The notes under the pieces are model-generated. The model searched no databases, had not been told where the DNA came from, and saw only the letters and a program-made list of their open reading frames with translations. From positions 1 to 39,007 of the forward strand of contig CAOJYR010000012.1 of the NCBI GenBank assembly GCA_948465965.1: a stretch of 39,007 bases of DNA, written 5' to 3'. Position numbers and translations under genes: made by a program. The stretch's first letter is position 1; each line of letters begins with the position of its first letter. Source of the stretch: an uncultured Mycoplasmatota bacterium. GTDB taxonomy: Bacteria > Bacillota_I > Bacilli_A > RF39 > UBA660. Positions 1 to 9,630 of this stretch are shown piece after piece.

Positions 1-130
1 ATCAACCTACAATTAGAGATTTTTATAAAAATACCCAAAACTCTTTACACTAACCCAACCTAACTATAATAGGAATATTGTAGTACTATATGTGTATTTT
101 TCTAAATTTTGGTTTGCTGAAAATTAAATA

Positions 131-1018
131 TTATAGGTCTATATTTTTAAGTGCTTCTATAGACAATCCTGTACATTCAGATATTATATTTATATCTATG
201 TTTTTATTTATCATAGCTTTGGCTATTTCTTGGGTGCTTTCTTGTCTTCCCAAATCTTTCCATACCCATTCTTTATCATAGCTTTCTCCAAAGTACTCGT
301 CATCTACTACTTCTTCTGCTTCTTTTATATATTCTTCCATTATCTTCAAATCTCCTCCTAATTCCTTTGAAGTTAAGATATTAGGCTCTACTAACGCTAG
401 GGCATATCTTTCTTCTTCTGTTAGTCCTTGTATGCCACTAGTATACCATTTTCGTCTTAAATTTGGAATATATATTTGTATAAACATTAACTTATCGTTT
501 AATACAACTCCTTCATCATTTTTTATCATATAAATATCTATTATTTTATCATTACCAGCGAATAAGAAATTATTTAGATTGAACTGGATTACCTGTTTAT
601 ATGTATAATTACTACCTATCTTTACTTTGCTTGCATATAGTCTATGCGCATATTCCATATTTCGCTCTAGTACTTCTTTACTACTATTATTATTTATTTC
701 TATATTTATTTTAGTATCATTCACTATCGCAACATAATCGCATATTTGTGCCTTTGTTCTTTCTTTTCCTTTATCTAACTCTCCTTTACTTAATTTCATA
801 CTTTTCAGTAATTTTTCATATTCAATATCCAAATAATAAGATAGAAACTTAGCTGAATACTTTAATCTGTTATCATTATAGAATATCGTTTTAAACATTG
901 TATCTGATAGGATAGATGGTTTTTCTCCTGGTTTTAGTTTAGATATTTCTACAGCATCTTTTTTTGTTACTTTAAAGTCGTATAATGAGTTGTACTTATA
1001 ATTTCTTAATTTTAACAT
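131..1018 (-). CDS. Rpn family PD-(D/E)XK nuclease / putative transposase-like protein
   Basis: 295-residue protein of the recombination-promoting nuclease (Rpn/PDDEXK_2) family, a group often annotated as transposase although its members are nucleases linked to DNA rearrangement. The N-terminal part has the family hallmark of a conserved target segment (SDTMFKTIFYND), followed near residues 90-110 by a core motif (ICDYVAIVND then KINIEINNN) that supplies the acidic active-site residues. The C-terminal 50 residues hold a helix-turn-helix-like tail (DINIISECTGLSIEALKNI), typical for these proteins. ATG start with AAGGAG seven bases upstream. It stands alone with its own promoter, downstream of the polC operon terminator. 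Length is normal for the family. The biological role in this genome is unknown; family assignment is fairly secure. Confidence 0.8.
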   Translation of the reverse strand: MLKLRNYKYNSLYDFKVTKKDAVEISKLKPGEKPSILSDTMFKTIFYNDNRLKYSAKFLSYYLDIEYEKLLKSMKLSKGELDKGKERTKAQICDYVAIVNDTKINIEINNNSSKEVLERNMEYAHRLYASKVKIGSNYTYKQVIQFNLNNFLFAGNDKIIDIYMIKNDEGVVLNDKLMFIQIYIPNLRRKWYTSGIQGLTEEERYALALVEPNILTSKELGGDLKIMEEYIKEAEEVVDDEYFGESYDKEWVWKDLGRQESTQEIAKAMINKNIDINIISECTGLSIEALKNIDL

Positions 1019-1050
1019 AATTTTTCTCCTTCCTTTTCATTGATAGAAGG

Positions 1051-1079
1051 ACTATAACAAAGAATATTTTTTATTACAA
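1051..1079 (-). promoter_or_regulatory. Sigma-A-like promoter of the Rpn-family gene
   Basis: On the minus strand, TTGTAA (1079-1074) is separated by exactly 17 bases from TATAGT (1056-1051). The site lies about 30 bases upstream of the start codon at 1018 and downstream of the polC operon terminator. Confidence 0.5.
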
Positions 1080-1103
1080 ACTGTGATTTTTTTAAATTTA
1101 AAA

Positions 1104-1138
1104 TAAAAAAGACTAAGAAAATATAAATCTTCTTAATC
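1104..1138 (-). terminator. Rho-independent terminator of the polC operon
   Basis: Read on the minus strand, GATTAAGAA pairs with TTCTTAGTC (one G-U pair) around a 10-base loop, followed by a run of six T. It lies about 30 bases after the stop codon of the DUF1653 gene at 1169. Confidence 0.6.
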
Positions 1139-1168
1139 AATTATTTATTTCAATATATTAATTCTATC

Positions 1169-1453
1169 TCAATTACCAACTTTAGTAGTTTTTATTATTT
1201 CAAAGCGATAAGTTTGATCTACATCTGGATATTTTTCTTTATCCACTGTCTCAAAAAACATATCAATTGGTCTTGCCCATATTCCATCATCATGTGTATA
1301 AATAACTAAATCCTCTAGGGTCTCTGAATGTTTTGCTACAGTAATTATTTGATGTGTTGATCCTTTGAAATGTTTGAATATTGTAGCATTTTCTTTATCT
1401 TCTATAATTGTTGTAAACTCTACCTTACTTTTGTCATTACGAATATATTCCAT
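1169..1453 (-). CDS. DUF1653 family protein
   Basis: 94-residue protein with the DUF1653 core: a short beta-rich domain with FKHFKGSTHQIITVAKHSE, then ETLEDLVIYTHDDGIWARP and IDMFFETVD. The aromatic, Gly and Arg-Pro positions match the family pattern (HFKG...Y/H...AKHxET...LVxY...xWVRPxxMF). The function of DUF1653 is not known. The start (ATG, AAGGAG upstream) lies only 10 bases after the polC stop codon, so it is almost certainly co-transcribed with polC. It ends with TGA, one of only two TGA stops among the genes of this window. Confidence 0.8.
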   Translation of the reverse strand: MEYIRNDKSKVEFTTIIEDKENATIFKHFKGSTHQIITVAKHSETLEDLVIYTHDDGIWARPIDMFFETVDKEKYPDVDQTYRFEIIKTTKVGN

Positions 1454-1463
1454 ATTTTTCTCC

Positions 1464-4400
1464 TTAAAATAGTGATAATTGATTTGATTCTGGTAAGCCT
1501 TCTAATACTCCCATTTCTATCATTTTAGCAATTAGTGTTTGGGAGACTTTGCCTCGTTTTTGAACGTCTTCAATACTAAGAAATGGTTTTATTTCACGTT
1601 CTCTTACTAAGTTTTGAGCCACTGTATCTCCTAGTCCATCTATGGCATTAAATGGCGGATAAATCTCATTGTCACTTTTAACAGTCCAGACTGTGGCTTC
1701 ACTTTTATATAAATCTACGTTTAAGAAATTTATACCACGTGCAGTTGCTTCTAGGGCTACTTTCAGACTTTCAGCTTGTCCATTTTCTTTATTTGTTGCT
1801 TCATATCCTTTTACTTGAATATCTTCAAGTCTATTCTTGATTGAATTATATCCTTTTATCATATTTTCTACATCAACATCGGTTGCTTTTGATGAATACC
1901 AAGAGGCATAAAAGTATACTGGCATATGTACTTTATACCAGGCAATTCTAAATGCACTTATTACATAGGCTGCGGCGTGGGCTTTTGGGAACATGTATTT
2001 AATTTTTGCACAACTTCCAATAAACCAGTCAGGAATATTTGCATCTTTCATTAATTTTTCGTATTCTAACCACTGTTCATGATCTTTAGGTTTTGATGCA
2101 CGTCCTTTACGAACAAACTCCATTATTTTAAATGCCTTAATTGGTTCTAGTCCTCTATACATTAGATAGACCATGATATCATCACGACACCCAATAGTTT
2201 CCTTGAATGGAACAATATTATTTTGAATTAACTCCTGTGCGTTTCCAAGCCAAACATCGGTACCATGAGAAAGTCCTGAAATTTTAATCAGTTCGGCAAA
2301 TGTGGTTGGTCGAGTGTCTTCTACTAATTTGATTGTGAAAGGTGTACCGAACTCTGGGATTCCTAATGTTCCGGTATTACACATAATTTGTTCTTTAGTT
2401 ACTCCTAGTGCTTCAGTAGATGTGAAAATACTCATAGTTGCCTTATCATCAAGTGGTACTTTCATAATATCTGTACCTGATTGCATTTGAATAAGTCTTA
2501 ATTGTGTAGGATCTGAGTGACCTAAGATATCTAATTTTAATACATCTTGATCGATTGCATGGTAATCAAAATGCGTTGTACGCCATGGTTGAGTTGGATC
2601 ATCAGCAGGAAATTGGAAAGGTGTAAAGTCATAGACATCCATATAATCTGGTATAACAACAATCCCTCCTGGATGTTGTCCTGTTGTTCTTTTTACTCCT
2701 GTACATCCCATCGCAAGTCGTTCTACCTCTGCTGTACGCATATCAAGGATTCCATGCTCTTCACAATAGCCTTTAACATATCCAAAAGCGGTTTTATCTG
2801 CGACAGTACCAATGGTACCTGCCCTATAGACATTGTCATCACCAAATAAAACTTTTGTATAAGCATGAGCGCTGGCCTGATTTAAATCGGAGAAGTTAAG
2901 ATCAATATCTGGAACTTTATCTGCATTAAATCCTAAGAATGTAGCGAATGGCATATCTTGTCCATCTTTTATCATTGGTATATTACAATGTGGGCAATTT
3001 TTATCAGGTAGATCGAATCCTGATGAATAAGTCGATCCTAATGGTGCGCCTTCTTCGTCATCAAAAATGCTAAGTTTGCATTCGCTACAGCGATAGTGAG
3101 CCGCTAGTGGGTTAACCTCGGTAATTCCCATCATTGTAGCGACAAATGATGAACCAACTGATCCACGAGAGCCAACCAAGTAACCTTCATCGTTTGAATG
3201 TTTAACGAGTCTTTGGGAAATTAGGTAAATCGGATCAAATCCACCACCAATAATTCCACCCAATACTTTTTTCACTTGTTTTTCTAATGCTTCACCTTCT
3301 ATTTTTTCTTCACTTGTATTTATAATGTGATTTCTAATTAAATCTTTAACGGCATCAAATCCTTTTAGAATGATGTCATGTAATTGTTTAAAAGCTTCAC
3401 TCTCTAATTCTTCCTCTTTTAAGTTCTTATCTTGTAATTGTTCTTTTATAGTTTTTAGAACTATATCTCCATATAACTCTGTTGCGATTCGCTCTTCTAT
3501 TGAGTGAGGAAGAGGTTCTCCATACCATTCCTTTGCCTTTGTATAAACAAGGTCTGTTACTACTACTGGGCAATCTAGATAACTTTTTCCATCATCACTT
3601 TTTACACGTGGTGAAAATGGAATTCCACCAGTATCAATAATAACTTCAACAATATCTATCATATCGGCTATCTTATTTGTATTTTCTACTACAATCTTAT
3701 ATGCTTTTTCTTCTCCTAAAAACTTAAAGTCATTTAGCATTTCTTCTGTTGTTCTAAAGTGGTTTGAAGGAATTTCTTTGATATTATTACGAGCTAGAGG
3801 ATGGCGTCCTCCACCGGGAACTTTTTGGTTTACGATAATCTCTCTATAGATTTTATCTTCTCTTTTTATATGATGAACATCTCCTGTTGCGACAATTATT
3901 TTTCCGGCATCTTCTGTTACTCTAATAATTTTTTCTATGTGCGCAGCGAGTTCTACTTCTGTTCCAAAGTCTCCTGATTGAATTAAGTGATTGTAACACT
4001 CTAATGGTTGCACCTCCACATAATCATAGAATCTTATGATATTTGAAAGTTCGTCTTCACTCTTTGATTTTCCTTCAGTAAATACTTCACTTTCGTAGCA
4101 ACCACTACCTATTAATAACCCTTCTCTGTGACGCTCTATTTCACTACGAAGTATTCTTGGAGTTTTGTGTAAATAAGTTGTATTGGCAAGGGAGATAATC
4201 TTAAATAGGTTTTTTAATCCTGTTTTATTTTTTACTAATAAATTTACATGATGAGCACGTCCATATTTATGAATTTCGTCTTTACTAACTAAAGTATCTA
4301 ATTGATCCATTGTTTCAATATTTCTATTTGATAGTTTCTTTAGCATTTTATGAAATACGAGTGCAGTTCCCTCTGCATCATAATCTCCTCTATGGTGAGC

Positions 4401-6086
4401 CGACTCATCCCATGGTACTTCGTAACGCTTTACTAAAGCAGATAGGGAATGCCTTGCGTAGTTATTATCCATAGTACGTGAAAGTTCTAGTGTATCAATT
4501 ACAGGGTTTGTAAATTTTCCTAAATTATATTTTTTGTGGGCCATTTCTAGGAAAGATACATCAAACTTGGCATTATGAGCAACCATAGGAAGGTCTCCAT
4601 ACCATTCTATAAATCTTTTGACCGCGTTTTCTTCATTATCTTTTCCTTCTAACATAGCATCTGTTATATTTGTTACATCGATTATCTTTTGAGGAAGGGG
4701 TCGTCCCGGATTAATTAATTCATCGTACTTGTCAATGATTTCACCATTACATATTTTTACAGCTCCAATTTCAATTATTGAGTCTGCTCCACCTGCATTA
4801 AAACCGGTTGTTTCAAAGTCAAATACTACATAAGTCTGATCTAACATTACTTCTTTATTAGGGCGAAGAACAATGTTTACAGTGTCATCAATTAGAGTAA
4901 GCTCAGTACCATAAATTACTTTAAATGGTTCTTCACCTTCTTTTAAATTCTTATTATGGCTTGTTACTAAATTAAATACGTGTGGAAAGGCTTGCACACC
5001 ATTATGGTCAGTAATAGCAATCGCTTTATGTCCCCATTTCATTGCTTGTTTTACAATATCCTCTTCTCCAGCAACTCCATCCATTTGACTCATTTTTGTA
5101 TGGCAGTGTAGTTCTACTCTTTTTACATCTGCACTATCTTTTATTGTTTCTTCTTCACGCTCTAATTTTATAATGTCCCTAGCGTTTAAAACCAACTCCT
5201 TAGAGAATTGATCATTTTTGGTATAACCTCTAATTTTAAACCAAGTGCCTTTCTTTAGTTCCTTACAAAGACGGGCATATTCATCATTATCTCTAACAAA
5301 AACCTTACAATAAATACTATCTGAGTAATCCGTTATTTTTAAAGTGATTATTTTAAAATCTGTTTTACTAGATTCAAAATAATCAGTTCCAAATACATAT
5401 CCTTCTACAACCACATTATTATCTTCTCCAAGTAGGGTTTTAATTTTAATTGGAGACTCTTTAATACCTCGACCTAATATGCTGTTAGGATCCTTTGCTT
5501 CTCTTCTATATGTTTTTTCTTTTTTTATAGGTGTCTCTTTTACTTCTTCTTTTTTTACTTTTGGTGAAGGTAAATCAACTTTCAAATCGTTTTTTATCTC
5601 TTCTAAAATATTATCTTCATGGCGCATAACTACATCTATATTGAACTTATATCCAAGCATTTTATATATTTTATTTAATTTAGGAAGGCAGCTACTCATG
5701 CGCGTTTTTTCTATTTCATTTGATACCACTACTATTAAAAAGCCATCTTCTACCTTTAAACAATCTTCATAGATTTCTAATACTTTTAAATCTTCTTTTA
5801 ACTGTTGTAATACATATGGGTAGTAGCTTAGATATGTATTCATGTCTATATTTTCAATATTAAAGACAAAAGTAATAGATGAGGCGTTCTCATCTAGGCT
5901 ACTTTTTTTATCTTCTAGTTCTTCTATAATGCTTAATGGTAAAGGGGTTTTATTTTCTATAAAAACATTCCAATTATTTGTCTTTGTATTTACTTTTATT
6001 TTAGTTATCTTAGCATGAGAAAAATAATCATAACTTTCTTTATTCATATTTATTCTATCAAGCAATATTTTTATTTTATCATCCAT
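1464..6086 (-). CDS. polC: DNA polymerase III alpha subunit, Gram-positive type (PolC)
   Basis: 1540-residue replicative polymerase, slightly longer than the roughly 1440 residues of Bacillus PolC. Domain order is typical: a variable N-terminal region with a Lys/Glu-rich linker near residue 180, an OB-fold region, a PHP domain starting with HCHTKMSQMDG near residue 325, and a DEDD 3'-5' proofreading exonuclease inserted at VVFDFETTGF near residue 420 with its HNAKFDVSFL and HRGDYDAEGT motifs. A zinc site follows (CSECK ... CPHC), then the polymerase core with VPDIDLNFSD near residue 1060 and GCTGVKRTTGQHPGG. All catalytic motifs are present. The ATG is preceded by GGAGGGGG. The gene sits between a co-directional unknown gene (21 bases upstream) and a DUF1653 gene (10 bases downstream). 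Essential leading-strand replicase; assignment is certain. Confidence 0.98.
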   Translation of the reverse strand: MDDKIKILLDRINMNKESYDYFSHAKITKIKVNTKTNNWNVFIENKTPLPLSIIEELEDKKSSLDENASSITFVFNIENIDMNTYLSYYPYVLQQLKEDLKVLEIYEDCLKVEDGFLIVVVSNEIEKTRMSSCLPKLNKIYKMLGYKFNIDVVMRHEDNILEEIKNDLKVDLPSPKVKKEEVKETPIKKEKTYRREAKDPNSILGRGIKESPIKIKTLLGEDNNVVVEGYVFGTDYFESSKTDFKIITLKITDYSDSIYCKVFVRDNDEYARLCKELKKGTWFKIRGYTKNDQFSKELVLNARDIIKLEREEETIKDSADVKRVELHCHTKMSQMDGVAGEEDIVKQAMKWGHKAIAITDHNGVQAFPHVFNLVTSHNKNLKEGEEPFKVIYGTELTLIDDTVNIVLRPNKEVMLDQTYVVFDFETTGFNAGGADSIIEIGAVKICNGEIIDKYDELINPGRPLPQKIIDVTNITDAMLEGKDNEENAVKRFIEWYGDLPMVAHNAKFDVSFLEMAHKKYNLGKFTNPVIDTLELSRTMDNNYARHSLSALVKRYEVPWDESAHHRGDYDAEGTALVFHKMLKKLSNRNIETMDQLDTLVSKDEIHKYGRAHHVNLLVKNKTGLKNLFKIISLANTTYLHKTPRILRSEIERHREGLLIGSGCYESEVFTEGKSKSEDELSNIIRFYDYVEVQPLECYNHLIQSGDFGTEVELAAHIEKIIRVTEDAGKIIVATGDVHHIKREDKIYREIIVNQKVPGGGRHPLARNNIKEIPSNHFRTTEEMLNDFKFLGEEKAYKIVVENTNKIADMIDIVEVIIDTGGIPFSPRVKSDDGKSYLDCPVVVTDLVYTKAKEWYGEPLPHSIEERIATELYGDIVLKTIKEQLQDKNLKEEELESEAFKQLHDIILKGFDAVKDLIRNHIINTSEEKIEGEALEKQVKKVLGGIIGGGFDPIYLISQRLVKHSNDEGYLVGSRGSVGSSFVATMMGITEVNPLAAHYRCSECKLSIFDDEEGAPLGSTYSSGFDLPDKNCPHCNIPMIKDGQDMPFATFLGFNADKVPDIDLNFSDLNQASAHAYTKVLFGDDNVYRAGTIGTVADKTAFGYVKGYCEEHGILDMRTAEVERLAMGCTGVKRTTGQHPGGIVVIPDYMDVYDFTPFQFPADDPTQPWRTTHFDYHAIDQDVLKLDILGHSDPTQLRLIQMQSGTDIMKVPLDDKATMSIFTSTEALGVTKEQIMCNTGTLGIPEFGTPFTIKLVEDTRPTTFAELIKISGLSHGTDVWLGNAQELIQNNIVPFKETIGCRDDIMVYLMYRGLEPIKAFKIMEFVRKGRASKPKDHEQWLEYEKLMKDANIPDWFIGSCAKIKYMFPKAHAAAYVISAFRIAWYKVHMPVYFYASWYSSKATDVDVENMIKGYNSIKNRLEDIQVKGYEATNKENGQAESLKVALEATARGINFLNVDLYKSEATVWTVKSDNEIYPPFNAIDGLGDTVAQNLVREREIKPFLSIEDVQKRGKVSQTLIAKMIEMGVLEGLPESNQLSLF

Positions 6087-6107
6087 TAATAATCCCCCTC
6101 CAAATTT

Positions 6108-6947
6108 TTATATTATTTCTAATTCATTTATTTTTACAATATGTTTTTGATTTCTAATACAAAAATCAATAAATTCCAATAAATTGATTTTCTTTAGCTG
6201 CCTTTCATAGGTATATTTTTCTACATCAAAAGCTATTTTATCTCGCATCATATACTCCAGCATTTCTTCTTTAGAGGCGCCTAAATACATTAACCAATAA
6301 GGATAAATCTGTCTTTTTAAATAGGCAAGTGTAGGATCTCCAGTTAAATAGGCACTTCTAGTTGTTAGTCTTGTTTTTAATTCGTTTAAAATAGCAAGTT
6401 CTAATACAGCTTCTACAATTTCTTTGTACTCACTTTGATAGTTCTTGGTTTCCTTTTTTAAAACTTCAAATACTAGGTCAACAATTGTTTTTGTATTATC
6501 CTTTGTGTCTATTTTTTTACCAAAGATAAGTGTATTTATTTTTTGTTTGCTTGGCGTTGTAGAGTCTACTATATTTAATAAATCACTTACTACAAATACA
6601 TTATAGACCTTTTGATCAAGTCTGGAAATCTCTTTTATATTTTTAATAGTTTCTTTTTTTCTTGTATCCCATAGTTTTAAGATATTATTACGATACTTCT
6701 CAGTATCTTTTTTTATTTTCTCATATTCTTTTGATTCTAAAACGATATTATATATTGTATCATCATTGGGAATAAAATTTTTGGGATCCTTTAATATCAA
6801 TTCTTTATCACGATATGTATTGTTGTATTCATTTTTATAATTAAGCCATAATTTTTGTTTTAATTTGTGAATTTGTTCATTAATTGATGCTTGAAATAAT
6901 AAATTCCAAATTAAAACATAATCATTAACTACAAATTTTAAGTTCAC
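6108..6947 (-). CDS. Conserved-looking protein of unknown function upstream of polC
   Basis: 279-residue, soluble, mainly helical protein that I do not recognise. It starts with GTG, preceded by AGGAGG eight bases upstream. The middle contains Lys/Asn-rich helices. The C-terminal 90 residues are less biased and include TRSAYLTGDPTLAYLKRQI and a Leu/Ile-rich closing helix. No transmembrane segment, signal peptide or known catalytic motif is evident. Its stop lies 21 bases before the polC start with no terminator between, so both are probably on one transcript. A link to replication is only an inference from position. Confidence 0.6.
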   Translation of the reverse strand: MNLKFVVNDYVLIWNLLFQASINEQIHKLKQKLWLNYKNEYNNTYRDKELILKDPKNFIPNDDTIYNIVLESKEYEKIKKDTEKYRNNILKLWDTRKKETIKNIKEISRLDQKVYNVFVVSDLLNIVDSTTPSKQKINTLIFGKKIDTKDNTKTIVDLVFEVLKKETKNYQSEYKEIVEAVLELAILNELKTRLTTRSAYLTGDPTLAYLKRQIYPYWLMYLGASKEEMLEYMMRDKIAFDVEKYTYERQLKKINLLEFIDFCIRNQKHIVKINELEII

Positions 6948-7046
6948 TGCTACTTCCTCCTACATCATATATCTAATATATCATAAAGTTATAAAGTTTT
7001 AAATATTTTGGCAAGAAAAAAACACCGGAGTGCTAAAAATTTGCTT

Positions 7047-7928
7047 TTATTTAAAATTTTTATATATGAAATATGCTGCAGTTAATAAAACCACCAACAC
7101 TACTATCGTTAGAATTATTTTTATGACAATGGGAACATTTTTTTCTTTAAACTCATCATCCATATCAAAGTCTTTATCAGATAAGTCCATGCTCCTTGTA
7201 TAGAAGTCGCTATCAGCATCTTTCATAATGCCTTCTTTTTCTTCTTTTATTTGGCTTACTTTTTCTAGTTGTTCTTTATCAAGTATTTCTCTAGATAGAG
7301 ATAGTTTTTCTTCTTCATCGTCTATCTTTGATTCTTCTTGTGGTTTTTCTACTCTATCTATTGCACTTGTCGCCATTAAATCACTTAGTAAGTCAACGCT
7401 TGTTCTTTGGTCTATTTCTCCAGCTAGGGTTTTTGATGTGATTGTATCAATTAATTCGCGTAATTCTTCCTCATCTGGTTTTGCTCGTTCTTTTTTCTCT
7501 TTGCGGTATTTTTCTAATTCATCTGGATTAAGACTCGCAAGGATATTATAATTTGTATTTTTTAGCTTTCTTTTCGCTTCCAACTCATCTTTTTGAATTC
7601 TTTTTTCTCTTGCTTCTTGTAAAACACTATTGATATCGTAAACTCTATTTTCATGGTCTTGATATAAATAATTAAATTCATCTAGTTCTTTTTTTACTTT
7701 TGGTGCTGGAATCACACTATCATATTCTTTCATTTTATGATAGCCCTCTCTAGTGCGGTAATTTTTTTTAGCATCGCCTATATCAAATACATTTGCATTC
7801 GTAACATCCGTAAAATTAGTATATTTAGTGTTATTTCCGATATTTTGATACAAGTCTTGATTCTTATTAGATCTTCTGTATTTAGCTTCTTCATTTTCGT
7901 TACGATAACGATCCATTCTACTTCTCAC
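7047..7928 (-). CDS. C-terminally anchored membrane protein of unknown function
   Basis: A charged, low-complexity protein of about 293 residues with one hydrophobic segment at the extreme C-terminus (IPIVIKIILTIVVLVVLL...YFIYKNFK), which predicts a tail-anchored protein with the bulk in the cytoplasm. The N-terminal part is rich in Arg/Asn/Tyr; the middle is Lys/Glu-rich and probably disordered or coiled (LEKYRKEKKERAKPDEEEL). A longer reading starts at GTG 7937, but that codon lies inside the Shine-Dalgarno AAGGTG. GTG at 7928, six bases after it, fits better; ATG 7916 is a further alternative. An extended -10 (TG-G-TAAAAT, 7957-7950) sits just upstream. No family is recognised. Confidence 0.6.
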   Translation of the reverse strand: MRSRMDRYRNENEEAKYRRSNKNQDLYQNIGNNTKYTNFTDVTNANVFDIGDAKKNYRTREGYHKMKEYDSVIPAPKVKKELDEFNYLYQDHENRVYDINSVLQEAREKRIQKDELEAKRKLKNTNYNILASLNPDELEKYRKEKKERAKPDEEELRELIDTITSKTLAGEIDQRTSVDLLSDLMATSAIDRVEKPQEESKIDDEEEKLSLSREILDKEQLEKVSQIKEEKEGIMKDADSDFYTRSMDLSDKDFDMDDEFKEKNVPIVIKIILTIVVLVVLLTAAYFIYKNFK

Positions 7929-7990
7929 ACTATTCACCTTCTTATGATAATTTTACCATAGGATAATAAAAAACAAAAGATAAAGAATTT

Positions 7991-8022
7991 TTCTTTACGT
8001 AAAGAATAAATTTTTGTATAAT
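7991..8022 (+). promoter_or_regulatory. Ferredoxin promoter with perfect 16-bp palindrome over the -35
   Basis: TATAAT at 8017-8022 has a TTTACG -35 at 7994-7999 (17-base spacing). The -35 lies inside a perfect palindrome, TTCTTTACGTAAAGAA (7991-8006). A palindrome covering the -35 is the usual place for a repressor operator. The regulator is not identified. Confidence 0.5.
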
Positions 8023-8047
8023 AAGAATGTAAAGGAGATATGAAAAA

Positions 8048-8269
8048 ATGAAAGTTAAAGTTAATAAAGATGCATGCATCGGATGTGGTGCTTGTGCCGC
8101 TATATGTGATGATGTTTTTGAAATTAATGATGAAGGATTATCTGAGGTAAAAGAAGAATTCGAAGTTAAGGAAGATGGTTTTTCAGAGATTAAAAGGAAT
8201 GAGGATTTATTTCAACCAGTTCAGGATGCAGCTGATGCTTGTCCAACTGGAGCTATTGAGACTGAATAA
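8048..8269 (+). CDS. Ferredoxin, single [4Fe-4S] cluster
   Basis: 73-residue acidic ferredoxin. Cluster ligands are visible as C10-x2-C13-x2-C16 (CIGCGACAAIC) and C65 followed by Pro (ACPTGAI). A fifth Cys at position 20 is present. The rest is acidic, as in the small bacillar Fer proteins that donate electrons to cytochromes or reductases. The start ATG follows AAAGGAG. It is monocistronic, with its own promoter. The IS256-type element starts about 12 bases after its stop codon, so the original 3' flank has been displaced. Confidence 0.92.
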   Translation: MKVKVNKDACIGCGACAAICDDVFEINDEGLSEVKEEFEVKEDGFSEIKRNEDLFQPVQDAADACPTGAIETE

Positions 8270-8351
8270 TATTCAGATCTTGAGTCTGTAAATAAATTTG
8301 TGTAAATAAGAAATCTTTCCATGATAAAATAGAAAAGGAAGGATTTTTTAT

Positions 8352-9557
8352 ATGAAAGAAAATAAAGGAAAAGAAATATTAGAAATATTATAAGAAAATT
8401 ATAAAATAGAAACAGCTCAAGATTTATCAGGAGCTATAAAGGATTTATTTAGAGATACCTTACAACAAATGATGAATGCAGAATTTGATACATCAATGGG
8501 CTATTCTAAATATGATAAAAAGTCAGAAAAAACAAACTATAGAAATGGCTCTACTAAAAAGAATTTAAAAAGTGAATTTGGTGAATTTGAGTTTGTTACA
8601 CCCAGAGATAGAAATGGAAATTTTGAACCTATTATTGTGCCCAAAAATAAACGAGATGTATCTGGAATAGAAGATAAAATCATTTCTCTTTATGGTCGGG
8701 GATTATCAACAAGAGAAATAAATGATCAAATACAAGATTTATATGGAATTGAAGTATCAAGTACAATGGTAAGTAATATAACAGACCAAATACTTCCCGA
8801 GATAAGGGAATGGCAGAATAGACCTTTAGATGATGTTTATCCAATAGTATTTATAGATGCAGTACATTTTAGTGTAAGACAAGATAATCAGGTTATAAAA
8901 AAAGCTGCTTATATAGTTCTAGGAGTTGATAAGGAAGGAGCAAAGGATATATTAGGAATATGGATTGGCGAGAATGAATCGGCTAAATTTTGGTTAGGAG
9001 TATTAAATGATTTAAAACAACGAGGGGTAAAAGATATATTAATATTATGTTCAGATGGATTAACTGGTATAAAGCAAGCAATAGAAACAGCTTTTCCAAA
9101 GACAATTCAACAAAGATGTATTGTTCATATCATAAGAAACTCGGTTAAATTTGTTTACTATAAAGATAAAAAAGAGTTTTGTAATGATCTAAAAACAATT
9201 TATACAGCTAAGAATGAAAAGGAAGGCTATAATAATCTTCAAAAGGTAAAAGAAAAATGGAAGAATAAATATCCTAATTCACTCAAAAATTGGGAAGAAA
9301 ATTGGGACTCAATATGTCCATTCTTCAATTATTCTGACACTATTAGAAAAATTATGTATACAACTAATACAATAGAATCATTGAACAGACAATTTAGAAA
9401 ATACACTAAAACAAAAGCTGTATTTCCTACAGATGATTCATTAATGAAATGTTTATATTTAGCTACTAAGAATATAACCAAAAAATGGACGACTAGATAT
9501 GGCAGTTGGGATTTAATTTTATCTGAATTATCAATAATGTTTGATGGTAGAATTTAG
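8352..9557 (+). pseudogene. IS256-family transposase with an in-frame ochre stop at codon 14
   Basis: DDE transposase of the mutator/IS256 type. The full frame from ATG 8352 would encode 401 residues, the family's normal length, but codon 14 is TAA (8391-8393). The remaining open part from ATG 8469 gives 362 residues. The catalytic residues are visible: first Asp in VFIDAVHFSVR, second Asp in LCSDGLTGI, and Glu in NTIESLNRQFRKYTK. The conserved C/H block QQRCIVHIIRNS is intact. The stop removes or separates about 39 N-terminal residues that help bind the ends, so the element may be inactive unless the internal ATG or readthrough restores function. It could also be a single sequencing difference. 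Confidence 0.8.
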
Positions 9558-9595
9558 TTCTTTGACAATTAAAAATTATATGTTATTATTTAGAT

Positions 9596-9630
9596 AACAA
9601 AAAGAAGCAAAATATCTATAATTGCTTCTA
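9596..9630 (-). terminator. IS-borne terminator for transcripts entering from the glycosyltransferase gene
   Basis: On the minus strand, AGAAGCAA (9629-9622) and TTGCTTCT (9610-9603) form an 8-bp stem followed by TTTTG. It overlaps the new stop codon (9628-9630) of the glycosyltransferase gene and lies inside the IS256-type element. Confidence 0.55.

Noticed and set aside
90-281. Small plus-strand open frame at the left edge
   Set aside because: It is antisense to the C-terminal part of the Rpn-family gene and has no ribosome-binding site; 1-130 shows only AT-rich non-coding sequence.
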